This document shows positions 24,501 through 38,000 of a stretch of DNA of 64,000 bases, piece after piece. Under the pieces are notes generated by a model, which was given only the letters and a program-made list of their open reading frames with translations, was not told the origin of the DNA and searched no databases. The stretch covers positions 14,221,501 to 14,285,500 of the forward strand of contig CM076961.1 in assembly GCA_039566865.1 (NCBI GenBank). Direction: 5' to 3'. This DNA comes from Aurelia coerulea. Taxonomy: Eukaryota > Cnidaria > Scyphozoa > Semaeostomeae > Ulmaridae. The position numbers and the translations under genes are program-made. Position 1 is the stretch's first letter. Each line of letters opens with the position of its first letter.

Positions 24501-27500
24501 ACATAAAGAGTAGTCAGCAGAAATCAGTGATTCGAACGTTGTATAGTAGCTAAATGACCAACCAAATTTGTACTATTTTTGCTATTTTTTATCGACACAA
24601 AAAATTTGCAAAAAACAAGGATTCAGTGAAACCAGGCAGATCTAAAAACCCATCGAAGTTTGTCAACAACAGGAGATCAATTTGATCAGTATGATGCAAT
24701 AAGCATGTCAGATCTAGCCTCCCAGTGCATGCAAACAATTTTCTAATCTTTTTTTTCTTTTAGTCAGTTGCTGTCATAGAAATGTTGCTGCCGGTTGCTG
24801 CTCAATGCGCTGCTGTGGCCATTACAAGAGCACGCCACCCTTCTCTGTCAGCAGCCTGATGAACTGCATCAGCAAAACTTCCTCCAACCAACTTTACTAC
24901 CGGATGTCTCAGAAAAAAGTACCCCCTTTTGAATGGAAATAGGAACCAAGCAATAAGATATCATTGCTCCCCGACTTCGCAGCTAAATTTATCAATGTTC
25001 AACTTAGATGCACGTACCTTGCATTTAGAAATCGTCCACCAAACACCGGAGATACAGGTTCGCAAAGTCAAAGTTTACAGTGCATCCAAAACCAAAGGTT
25101 TTGAAAAAGGGCCTAGTCATGATTTGTATCGTGGACATTTTCCAAAGTACCTGTAAACTTTAAGTTTCCGTGTTTTGCTTTTGAAAAAAATAAAAGATGC
25201 ATGGACATGGCGCTGATTAAACAAATATAGTAAAAATGTGGTAAGAGAATTAAAGTCGTGCCACATCTCCAAAATAAGCGTGCATATGCTCATTTTCCTC
25301 TTCTTTAATACAAAACACTTGGGATCGAATGCAATGCAAGGACCGTTTCCTTAAAAGAAAATTTACTTCAAGAACAATTGAAGTAATTCAAGGTATAAAT
25401 CTTTTCAAAAATAAAAATTAAAGGTCAAAGTCGAAATCTCGTTAGGCCATTTCCCCAAAACCTCTGGTTTCAGGTTCACTCCAAATTTTGAACTTGTGAA
25501 CTCGTATCTCCTGTGTTTGGTGGTCGATTTCCAAATGCAAGGCATGTTCTTTTAAGTTGAAGACCAAAAAATGTAGCCATGAATTCAAAAAGTACCGAAA
25601 TATTATCGTTTTGCTGCCTTGTTGAGTCAAAAGGGGGTAATTTTTTTTGAGACACCCGGTATGTCACTTGTCCATGATATCAGTGGCCTTCCTCTTTTTC
25701 CTTCAACCTTTCCCTCGATAATGCGCCTTTCCATACATCCCTTTCTTATGATGTGACCAAAGAAACCTCCAAAGAAACCAATTCCATTTTATTATGTGAC
25801 CAAAGAATTCTCAAATAATAAAGAAACCTCCAAAGAAACCAATTCCATCTTATGATGTGACCAAAGAATTCTCAAATAATGAAAATAAATCTTCTATACA
25901 AATTCTAATTCCACAAAGGGGAATGTTTGGATGCATCTAATCAGAGCTCCTTGTTATCAGAATGATATCATCACTGTGTCGGTGCACCACGGCTTATCGA
26001 AATCTATCGTCTTTTTTTATAAGCTTCGAAGGGTTTTAGAACTGGTTGTATTCACTAAGTCCTTATTTTCGCCAGTTTGTAATCTCGATAAAAGTAGCGA
26101 AAAATGGTACCTATATAGCTTAGCTATTTATAATTTTTTACGGCAGAGTGTTCCAAAAAAGCCACCCGTTGTGTGAGGCTTTTTAGCATTCAATTGCCCC
26201 GTTTTCACACAGTTACATAGGATTGGCTTCACCTTAGAGAGTTTGAGAACTTGTTTTAATCAATAGGCTATTTTAGCAAGAAGACGTAAGCCGAGAAGAC
26301 GCCAGCAGAATTCTTTCGTTCCAGGATGTAATTTAAAAAGCGAAATCAACTTCAAAACTTTTGTGAATCTCCTGGGGATTTGTGTAAGTTCTGTTATGAA
26401 CTCGACAACCTGAAAAGTGTACTTTTGAAGGCCGCTCACCAAAAATAGAAAGTCGATATGGAAAGTAAAAACTACAGTATGTGAGCATATTCATAACCAA
26501 TGGAGACACGAGAACACAAACTATTTTCAAGGAGTATTCCTCTTTATGAGCAGCTTTTTGAGATAAAAAGGCTGGAGCATTGGAATGCTCCAAAAACCTC
26601 TGAGTGTCCCCGTCTCCGAAGACGTCCGCGCCTTGTTGCTAAAACAGCCTAATCTGACGAGCGGTTGCTGATTTATGGCGCAGGATGGCGCAAAGTAAGT
26701 GGTTGCTTCAAAAACAGCACTTCCTTTGTTCTCCAGCAATGTAAACCAAGTAAATTTTGAAAGGAAAGGTTCTAGCGTTGTATTCAGATTTGTTTTCATT
26801 TGTAAAAGGGTTAATAGTGTTGTCTTAAAGATAAAGGGCATTATCAAATCTATTGAAAATTTAGCAAAAATGTGAATGCAAGGCTACTATCTTATCTTCA
26901 AAATTGATCTGATTCTGACATTGCTGGAGAACAAAGAAAATGCTGTTTTGGAAGCAACCACTGATTTTGCATTCCTTGTGCCATAAATTAGCAACCCCTT
27001 GGCAGATTGAAGCACACGAGGTTGCAAGCTCTAAGTTTACGCATATCCTATGCAACTGTGCAAACGGGACAATTGAAGTTACAGCTCCTTCACAGCAACC
27101 ACACGAACTTTGCTACATTTTTTGGGACACACTGTATGTTTGCTGCAGTTACAAGATTCACAAGGCAAAATTGCCATAAATAGTTAGCGACTGAAATCAT
27201 CACCTAATCGCATTCTTTGATCAAACTACTGTAGCTCGCATTCTCTTACTCATTGGGGAGATGTATGCCAGATGAAAAAAGAAAACTTTGTTTTGCAAGG
27301 TTTAACATTTTTATAGCCGAAAAGAACGTTTAAGGATAGGCCTAAAAGTTTCTCCGACTTCTTGGAGCCAAAGCTTCTTTCCTGCACTGTTTTCTCTAAA
27401 ATCAATTCCATCTCATTTCTTTGTCTATTTTCTAATTATAGGAAATCAGTTCTGAGATATATGATCGGACAGCACAGCTCGGGGTCACAAAGGCACGGGA

Positions 27501-30500
27501 GAACGGTAAGCATATTTCGCACTGGCTTTGGGATATGTAGTTAGTACTGGAGAGTTGCTAAAGCCTGGTTTCCATATAACCATAAGCGTCGGTGACAGTG
27601 CTTGGACAATGCAGTACACTACAGCTCTACCATGATGGTTGTGACCGGTTGTGACTATTGCTCTACCGTGGTAAAGGTATCATAAAAAGTGTTTCCATTC
27701 GTCCCTAGTATGTCCCAGCGAACTCGCTGTCGTAAAATGACGATAGATTTCCTAATTCTTGATTGGTAAGTTGAAGTCATGTGTTTTATAAGAACAATGA
27801 CATGGTCACAGATGCATCCCCGACGGCTGCGATGCATGTTACATCAAAACTTTCTCGTGGCAGGAGCGTCGTGAGAGCCGGGAAAATTGAACCAAATTCA
27901 ACGTTTACGTCGCCACTGCCTCAGTAGAGCAACATTCGCAACCACGTAGAACCGCCGTAAGGAAGTGTATCCATTAAAACTGAAAACGTCGCAACACTAC
28001 TGTATCAGCACTGGTACAGCCGTGTCTCGCCACTGGCCCCGCCAATTATGGCTATATGGAAACCAGGCTTAAGAATTACACCTACGGTGTCCTCAGTGTA
28101 TTTCACTTTGTTTTTAAGTATGAAATTGGTTGTAAAGAGAAGCCAAGGAGTGTGCACGTTATGACCTAGAAAGGATGTTGAAGCCATTTTGAGGAGCCTC
28201 TATTCGATGATACCACAGGGGGTCAAGGAATATCAGTGAACTGACTGTAGTTTTGATTTCTTTGGTTCCTTGTGATCTGGATTATGAAAACAACAGCTGT
28301 GTAATTTGATACACATTACATCATCAGTGCGGTCGGCCTGCTATTGTTACAGTATAATATATTATAGAGGCACGGGATTTGAAAAAACTGCGAATTCAAA
28401 CCGCAGCCAATGAGATCAGAGCTCTCACATGGCAGAAGATTTTCCTACTGCAACAATAGCAGGCCGACCGCAATGATGATGTAATCTGTATCAAATTACA
28501 CAGCTGTTGTTTTTATAATCCAGATCACAAGGAACCAAAGACACTAAAACTGCAGTCTGTTCACTGATATTCCTGGACCCCTTGTGATGATACTGACAGA
28601 ACAACAAACAAATGTAGAATTTGGGAACGTTTTAGATCGTATTGCTTCGTAGAGCGGAATGAAAAGTACATCCTTCAAAGTGTTTTTACATTTGGTACAA
28701 GTCCTTTGATCATCTCTGCTAAATAGTTTCTAGCTTTATTTGTTTCAGAGTGACCCCATATTCCTTGATTTTCTCTTTGGTCTGGTTTTGATTTGGCATC
28801 AGATGAATTGTATTTCAATATCTTCCCTTCTGCAGAAAAGCTCAATAAGTCTTGAATACAATACTGAAGTAGAGAGAACGTCTCTTGACTGCGGAAAAAA
28901 TCACATTGCATTCGTGTCACGTGATGGGGATGTTTACACTTGGGGAAGATCGAGTCATGGAAGGTTTGTTATTTTATCTACTCAATTTATTGTCAACAAT
29001 CTTTAAAAAGGTCGGTGTAAAATTCTATTACATTTTCTTTGAAATAAATGGCTTGGGGGGAACTTAGGGCTCTTTGCTGTAAATCTGCTGTGGAAATTTA
29101 TTGAATACTTGATTAGTTTCAAAATGGTGGCATTCATTAAATTTGAGGCTATGACGTCATCAAATTTCTAAATTCTAAACCAGAAAAGCTACAGATTAGT
29201 GCTTTCCACAGCATAGGTTCCTAATCTTTAAAAAGGCTGGTGTAAAATTGAGTGACCTATTTCTTTGAACTGAATGACTTCAAAGAAAATTTAGCTAATT
29301 CTCTATAATTCTACCGTTGAAATTTTCTGAAATCTTCAATATTTTCAGAATTAGAGTGTTTTTCTTCTTTTTTCAAGAATTCAAGAAAAATTAAAAAAAA
29401 ACTTAAAACCATCGTAATTTCTAAACAGTTTGACGTAACATGAAATTATTTCGAAGGAAACCATAGATCATAAATGCCTACAATATGGTGCCAAGCAAAA
29501 GTCTACCACTCATCTGGTTTATGATTTAGAAATTTGATGACGTCACATCCTCAAATGAGTTGAAATGTAAGATACGCTGTAATTTCCAAAAATATTCATA
29601 ATTTCTGAAAAGTCCAACGGTAGATTTATAGATAAGTATCTAAAGTTTCTTTCAAGCCATTTGATCAGAAGAAATTGGTCATTGAATTTTACACCCACCT
29701 TTTTACGCCGAGTTAAAGATTTGGAACCTATGCTGCTTTCCACCATATTGTAGACCTTCATAAACTATAGTTTTCTTGAAGTTTATCATTTACTCTCTAT
29801 TGGTTTAGGATTATGATGATTTGAATTTTTTCAAAATTTCCCATGAATTTTTCAAAAATTATTAAATTGCAAATGGCAATAAGCCCTGTGTAAAATTTGA
29901 AAAAGTCAGCAGTATACGAAATAAGATGTGTGCTCTTGAAGTCTTCAAAAGTTTGAATGGCGTATCGCCACACGCCTTTAAAAATTACTTCACGAGAGTC
30001 AACCACATCCAGTGTACTCGTGCCAAGACAAATAACATCGTTTTGCCTAAAGTCAAATCTGAAACAGGAAAGAAGGCCTTTTTCTGTCAAGGAGCAAAGA
30101 TTTTTAATAAACTGAGAAATGAAATGAAGACTGAAACTTCAGTTTTTACGATTTAAGACTTTCTGTAAACATTTTAACTTTGACTTTTAACATTTTATCT
30201 TCTTGGGGTATATTGCTTTTTCTTTGCATTTTAGACAGGTCCTTGCTTGATAGCAGCAAATTTTTGCTGAACAAGTTTAACCTAGGTATAAATATGATAC
30301 TATGTAAACATGTACGTAATCCATACCATGGTCAGCAGCATGATATTATTATTATTATTATTATTTGTTCTTTGCTTTTAATGCAGTACAGTTCTCGCCA
30401 CGGTGCCGAGGTCAGTCCATGTCCCTAAGGCAACAGCAGTGTTCACTTGATGGACAACGTTCTTCTCAGGATGTGGGCGCTTCCGAGGAGAGCAATCTTC

Positions 30501-31845
30501 TGCAATTCTTCAATCCGTATGTGTCCAGGAATTTGACTGACGTACTTCTCAAGGCCTTTCTTGATGAGTCCCAGTGCTCCCACTACAATTGGAACTGTCG
30601 ATGTCTTCATTTCCCACATTTTTGTTACTTCAATTTCAAGATCTTTATACTTGGACAGCTTCTCTACTTCTTTAATCGATACATTTCTTTCAGATGGTAT
30701 ACTCATGTCAATCATAATGCATTTCTTTTCTTTCTTGTCTTTGATAATTATGTCAGGTCTATTAGCTTTTATCTCTTTGTCTGTGCTTACAGGCATGTCC
30801 CATAGTACGGTGGCAGCTTCATTTTCAGTCACTTTCTCAGGTTTGTGCTCATACCACTTATCTGCAGTTGGGAAATGGTAATTTTTGCATATTTTCCAAT
30901 GTAGGTATCCTGCTGCCTTGTCATGTCGCTGTATATATTCCGTCTTTGCGAGTACTGGACAGCCGGCTACAATATGGTCAATAGTTTCCTCGAATTCATT
31001 GCACATCCTACACTTGGGGTCAGTGCCGTCTTTGATGATCTTATTGTGGTATGATCTTGTTGCTAAGCTTTGATCCTGTGCAGCAATTATCAAGCCCTCA
31101 GTTTCTCATTTAAGTCCAGGACTCTTAAGCCATTTGTGAGTCTGTTCTATTTCAACATCTGGCTTATTCACCCTAGTTGGATACTGGCCATGCATCGGTT
31201 TTCCTTCCCATATCTGTCTCATCTTCTCATGTGCCTTCTTCTTTGTCTCCTGCTTTACTCTTTTAGCAAATAAAGTGATTTTTTCTTGTTGTAGTCTAGC
31301 AGTGTCTGGTACTTGTAACTCTCCTTTAAATTTTCTGGCATCTTTTGCAACAGAATAAAGCTTCTTGCTGTTTTCATGCCGGTACACAAGTTTGAGAAGG
31401 GGATCTTCTGTTTGTTCCAGGTACGAGTTTAGCCCCACTGTGGTTGTTTTGAACACGAGTTCGAGCTGAGAGAGGCCCCGTCCGCCACCTTCTCTCGGTA
31501 GGTACATTCTTTCCACATCAGCTTTTGGGTGGTTCATCCTCTCTATAGTTAACAGCTTCCTTGTCTTTGTATCCAGCTTTCTTATTTCACTCATCTGCCA
31601 GTTTACAATGTTGACACTATAAGTAAATACGGGTACAGCAAGTGTATTGATTGCTTCTATCTTGTTTGATCCGTTGAGTTCACTTTTTGTTACCAGTCTC
31701 ACTCTCCTGTAGTATTCTTTTCTAATTTGTTCTTTCATGGTGGCATGCTGTATACCATCACCTTCATTGATCCCTAGATATTTTTAAGCACCTTCCTGCT
31801 CTAGCTCCTTTATTGTGGTATTAGTGTCTACTGTGATGTCTGTAG

Positions 31846-31942
<97 letters not shown>

Positions 31943-31949
31943 GTAGTAG

Positions 31950-32033
<84 letters not shown>

Positions 32034-35000
32034 GCCGCAAGTTTGGAGAAAAAAAATCAAGAGTTAGACAAATTTCCGCGGCAGATTTACAACAAAGTAA
32101 CATAAGTTCCTTTCAAGCCATTCAATTCAAAGACAAATGTTACATAATTTTACACCCACCTTCTTAAAGATTTGAAAGAATTAAGCCCCATGCTTTTATT
32201 GTTAGGCTTTGGACTGGTCATCATAATCCATTTCAAGGGTGCTTCCCACTGTGCAATGAACTCTCATTGCTTTCCTCGTCTCCAATTTTTCAAATGAGAT
32301 AAAACTTTATCTTGCACTGTGAATAACCTTCGACTATAAAGTCTGATTCACATTGATTGTAAAAAACAGGCTTTACATGCAAATGTCGTTTACAGTGCAA
32401 GATTTTGAACGAAGAGATCTTCTGGCTGGAATTGTAGAATGATTACGACCATTTGTACAAATAGCTAATCTTTCAAAAGATGCTTTGGCGCAGCTTTTTC
32501 AATATGGCGCAGCTTTTACTATATGGTATTACCTTTCTGATGACTTGAACAAAAATATACTCGAATTGACTTTACGTTTCATCCACGAAACTGGTTGGTT
32601 TGTTTGAGATCTTTAGAAACTTCAGCTATGTATCAAGCAACGACAAAGTCTCTTTACGTGAATGTTTTTTGTTTTCCTTGTAAATTCTGTTTCCTATTAG
32701 ATGCCAGGCATCTTATGCATCTCAAATCTGCATCTAGTAAAGAGTACTGATGAATGGCATAATAACATTGATTCTCAAAAGGTCAATATGACGATATTTT
32801 TGGATTTGAAAAAGGCCTTCGATACGGTGGATCACAAAATACTGCTCGAAAAATGTTCTAGGTATGGCGTGCAGGGTAAGGTGATTAGCTGGTTTCGATC
32901 CTACCTCGCTGAACGAAAACAGTTTTGCAGAATCAATGGTAAATGTTCTATGTCTTTGGGGGTAACCTGTGGCATTCCCCAGGGTTCCTGCCTAGGCCCC
33001 CTTCTCTTCATCATATACCTTAACGACTTTGAAGAATGTTTACAGTTTTCTTCGGCGAGCATGTATGCTGATGATACGCACACAACGATAGCCTCTGAAG
33101 ATATTAACGAACTTGCCGAGATGATGCAGGAGTAGCTACAGAACATTTCTGAATGGATGAGGGTCAATAAATTAATTGCCAATCCTAAAAAGACTGAGTT
33201 TATGCTTATCGGCCATCCACGTAGAATTAACAAAATTGAACCTCTGGTTCCATTGAAACTTAATGGCACAGAAATAAAACGAGTGACAAAAACTAAATCA
33301 CTAGGGGCTATTGTCGACGAGAATCTAAGTTGGAAGGAACACTTCAAATCCTTGAAAGGTAAAGTAGCAAGTGGTTTGTTTGCAATGAAAAAACTTAAAA
33401 ACATTCTTCCGCAATCTAAGCTATGTGAGGTTTACCATGCGCTGGTTGACAGTCACCTCCGATATGGGAATGTTATCTGGGGTAGCCTGCCCAACACGAA
33501 GCTGCAAACGCTTCAGCGTCTACAGAACAGGGCCTTCTCAATTATTCCAACTGCTAGAATAAAGGACCCCTGGATCAATAATGGGCTGAACGTTGATCAA
33601 ATCATCTATTTTGACAGATCTATCATGACACACAAAATAGTCAACAAGCAGTGCCCTGAGAGCCTCTGGAACAAGTATAGTCAGAGGAATGAAATTTCTA
33701 GGTGTAACACAAGAAACAATAGAAATCTCGACATCCCAAAGTTTAAACTTGAGTGTACAAAAAAAAGTTTCCACCTTTCCGGGCTTAAAGCTTGGAATGA
33801 AATACCAATCGAAATAAGGGAAATCCCCTCGCTCTATCAGTTTAAAAGAAAATTGAAAACGCATTTAAAGAGCTCAGTAAACCCTAACTAAAACACGACT
33901 CCCAGGAAGATCAGATCTCAGCCTGGATCCAATCCTAGCTAATACCAAATTTTATATTTTGTTTTTCAACATTCATTTAAAACAAACTTGTAACTTTTGT
34001 AGTTTAATTTTGCACTGATGGGATATCGTGTAAAAATATTAATCAATAAAAAAAATCCAAACGAGCCCCGCTCGTGAATCTTTTAAGTTCTTCCCAACCC
34101 TGACCCGACATCTAATGTCAGACAGAATCTAGTATCTTATCCATTATCCATTAGTTTTCTAATCGTTCGTAGTGTACAGTTAGTTGCATGTAGTTTAACG
34201 TTATCCATGGGGTAGTCATTGTCTTTCGCTCCCCCTGGTATCGTCCCTGTAGTGTTGTATGGTAATTAGATAAGTATGGTAAATTGTAGAATTTATTGCT
34301 AATTCTTTATATAAATGATGTAAAAAAAAGCAAGATTAACTTTCGTCGCGTTTGAAAAATTAGCTATAAGGAAAGTTCACTGCCCAGTGAGAACCAGTCT
34401 TTTAGGGAGCTTGATCCCATTTTCAGTCCGAAGCAATGGCTGCAAATCCCAAAGGGAGTAGACCGTTCACAAAGGAGTTCAAACCAAGTTGTTTGTTGAA
34501 AAAGAATTGATTTTACAGGGTGAATCAAAATGACTTCAACTGTTTGAAAATTTTTTGATTTGGAGAATACTTATTGGAATGAATCAAAGTTTGATTGATA
34601 TCCGAAAATGTGAAGTATTCTTGTGGGTTTTCTTCTATTTTTCTGAACATTCTAAAATAGAAGTAAATTTGATTTATGAAACCTTGAGGCATAAAAAATC
34701 ATTTTTGCAAAAGTATCAGATCATATATGACCCCACCTGGACTATAGAGACGTTATCTATCATATTCAATCTAAAGTATCTGAATTCAGTCAAAACATCA
34801 TTTTAGCAAATCTAATGTACGATAGAATCAAATCAAATCTAATTTCTATCGAAAATATTGACCTGGAATTGAATAGAAAGTTACGGCTAAGCGAACTTTT
34901 CTTGTCTAAAGTTCCACCCGCTTGGAAAATTTCACTGACTGGAGATTAGTCTTAACAAATTTTCAAGCGGTTGAAGTTATTTTTAGTCCACCCGGTATTT

Positions 35001-38000
35001 CTCTGCAACATTACATTGCAAACAATTGTCTGAATTGCTGAAGTGTCCATTTTTCCCTTCTGCTTAAAAATGACAGTTTTCTTGCAGACTTGGACATGGA
35101 GATATAATCGAAGAAAAGGGGATTTCAGTGCCTTTCAGAGTTGAAGGACTTCACATGCATGGGTAAACACTTTTGCCTCACTTAGAATAGGAGTGCTCAT
35201 TGGTCATAACGATTCTTAGGGTGGAGGTCTGATTCTTTTATAAGAAAAGTCTTGTCATTTTTATTGAAAACTCAATTTTCGATCTGATCATCCTAAGTTG
35301 TCTCTCAAAGGTAAGATTGAAAATGGCGCTACTCCTGGCCGTTATTTATTGCTATATATTTCCATGCTCCTTATGGTATCATTTTGAAATCTTTGTATGT
35401 TTTGTAAATTGTATGGGAATATAAAAAACGTTATTCCGTCAATCATGCATCTGTCAAAGGGAAAAGATCCGACTTTTAGGCTCTGTCATTAGCCAAACTG
35501 AGTACTTGTTCGCACATCCAAAAAATAGTCCAGAGCCTGTAACATTACTATGTTTCTTTTTCTCTTTTCAGAATTCAAGTGCTCTCAATTGCCTGTGGTG
35601 CAGCACACACTATTGCCGTTTGTAGAGAAGGAGTAAGCACTTATGTTACAGGAGTGTCGCATTTTATGTTCCATTTTCGCTAGATGCCAAGAATTAGCCC
35701 TGTCCACAAGTTGCTCGGCAACTTTCGGTCTTTTGGGCAACTTTTAGGAATTTTGGCAACTTTTGTAACATTGAGAAACTTGTCCTTATTTTAGCAATAT
35801 TCGAGCAATTTCTATGATATTTTATTTATTCTCTGCAACTGTAATGAAAATTAGACATGGAAAGGAGCTGTGTTCTGGTCAGGCTGGGATTAAACGTCTT
35901 GGTTTGTGAAGAACTGGTCTTTGAAATTAACAAATTGTGACTATGATCAGTATGATGATGATGATGATGATGACAACGATGATTATTATTAACCATCAAT
36001 TAATGTTGTTGTTGTGGTTGTTGTTGTTTTTAAGCAACAAATGGTTTCTGCTGAAATACTCAAGATGTGTTACATGGTTCCAACAGAATCAGTGTCGAAA
36101 GGCTCAAACTTCCAGGAAGCTGCGGTTACGTCATAAAAGAAATGTTGAAAAAAAAATTAAGACACCTTTCATCATCCTTGGCGCTAACTTTATGCACATT
36201 TGTCAATTATTCATACATCTATAGCACTTGGCCTTCAAAAATGACAATGAATGAGCAACTTTTGAGCAACTTGTTGAAAAAGTGGCAACTTTTGAGCAAC
36301 TTTTCAGGAAATTATGAGCAACTTTTCGAAATATTTTGAGCAACTTTTGGACAGGGCTACCAAGAATAAAAATAACGAACTTTGCTCGATTTTGACTATG
36401 TAGTTAATTGTTTCGTTTTCTTTGTTGTAGGTTTATTCATGGGGGTTCAATAACTTAGGACAGGTGAGATAGTATAGTGATTACACAAAGGAGAGGGTAA
36501 ATGTCATTATTTTCAGCGATCTTAAACAGTCAATTGAAGTGAAATATGGATGTTCATGCCTCCTTTCCACCTGCATTGTAGGGCTGACAGGCCTAACAGG
36601 GTTGACAGGGCTGACAGTGCTTAACCTAGACGAGAGATCTGTACAATAACAGTCGTATGTTCAACCAGTAGCGAAGGATTCTCCATCGTAAAGGCCCTTT
36701 TAAAGGAGAAGCATCTATTTACAGCCTCCTAATATAATTTTTCGCTACCTCTGGATACGATGATAATTCATATAATTAGAATGCCATTTGTAGCCAAATC
36801 GAGCAAACCCTTCGATGCTACTTGAGTATGTCACTAAAGTCCCGAGGTGGGGGGGGGGGGTCCACGGTACGGAGCTGTGGCACTTTCTAGGGTACCTCTT
36901 TTAAAATAGAATCCAGATTTATGAGTATAGATTGAACGATTATTTTTATTTCCAGAGCATGGGTATGCTTTTTATAAAATAGCGTTTGAATGTAAACTTT
37001 TTCCACTTTGCTCCACGGATTTATGGGTATACTTTTGTAGCTTTTTCTGGGTTTATGGGTATACTTGTAAGACATTTTGCCCGATTTCTTGATGGTACTC
37101 CTGCGCTCTGATTGTCACAATCCCATGTTATGAACTCAAGTACCCCCCTGCTTCACAGTATTAAATGCAAATTTAATAATACTGCTTTTAATAGCAGTTA
37201 TACAGCTATGTTATAAAATTGTACCTCGTAGCTTGGCGTTGGAGATACTCGCCGAAGGAGCAGACCATGCCTTATTTCACAGTTAACACCAAAGAATGTT
37301 GCAACAGTCACTGCGGGGCATTATCACACTCTGGCTATTGATGGAGACAATAAAGTATGGGCATGGGGCTGGGGTATTCATGGACAATTAGGAGTGAAAT
37401 CAGCTGAGAATGCCAAGACTCCTGTCAATATAGCATTACTGAATTCACAGAAAGCTGTGCAAATTGCTGCTGGATATGCCCATAGTGTTGTTCTGTCGTC
37501 TAAGGTATGTACTTCTATTTGTTTTCATCGTGTTTACTCCTGGATGGTGCATGTGGTTAGAGTATTCATGAACTTGCCCGAGTCTCTTCCGCTTTTTCTC
37601 TACGCAGAGGTCATTATTTTGGTATTTGACGCAGAAGAGACTTGGCAAGTTCAGGGTATTCACGGCTGATTAGGAGCTGACAGTCCAAACTACGTATCTT
37701 ATTGTAGCGAAAACTTGCAAAACCTTGAATTGCAAGACTTAGTCTCCAGGGTATCATCTGTACGTTTCCTGAAGTAACTGATGTTTCTTTGCTCAACATT
37801 GACAAATGGCAATTAAACGTCTTGCCTTGCAAACTCTATGAGCATATTTAGGGAGCATGCAAGCTCCTCTGCAACTGGGTTTTGCAATGGTAGCTTTAGC
37901 GATTGCAACTTTATTCTTCTACAGTATTTAACTTTTGGTAGGTTTGAAAAATTTCTAATAACTAAATGTATCACTGTAATTTCTTTATCTGTTTTTTTGC

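Noticed and set aside
26527..26847. Minus-strand 106-residue frame as a mariner transposase
   Set aside because: It lies inside the TA-flanked 26141-27134 element, but I see no DDE/D motifs or helix-turn-helix. Treated as chance.
30365..30881. Plus-strand frames of 146 and 106 residues
   Set aside because: They are antisense to the restriction-like endonuclease frame, which has clear family motifs.
31821..32060. Poly-Asn / poly-Ile frame
   Set aside because: Translation of the (ATT)n microsatellite.
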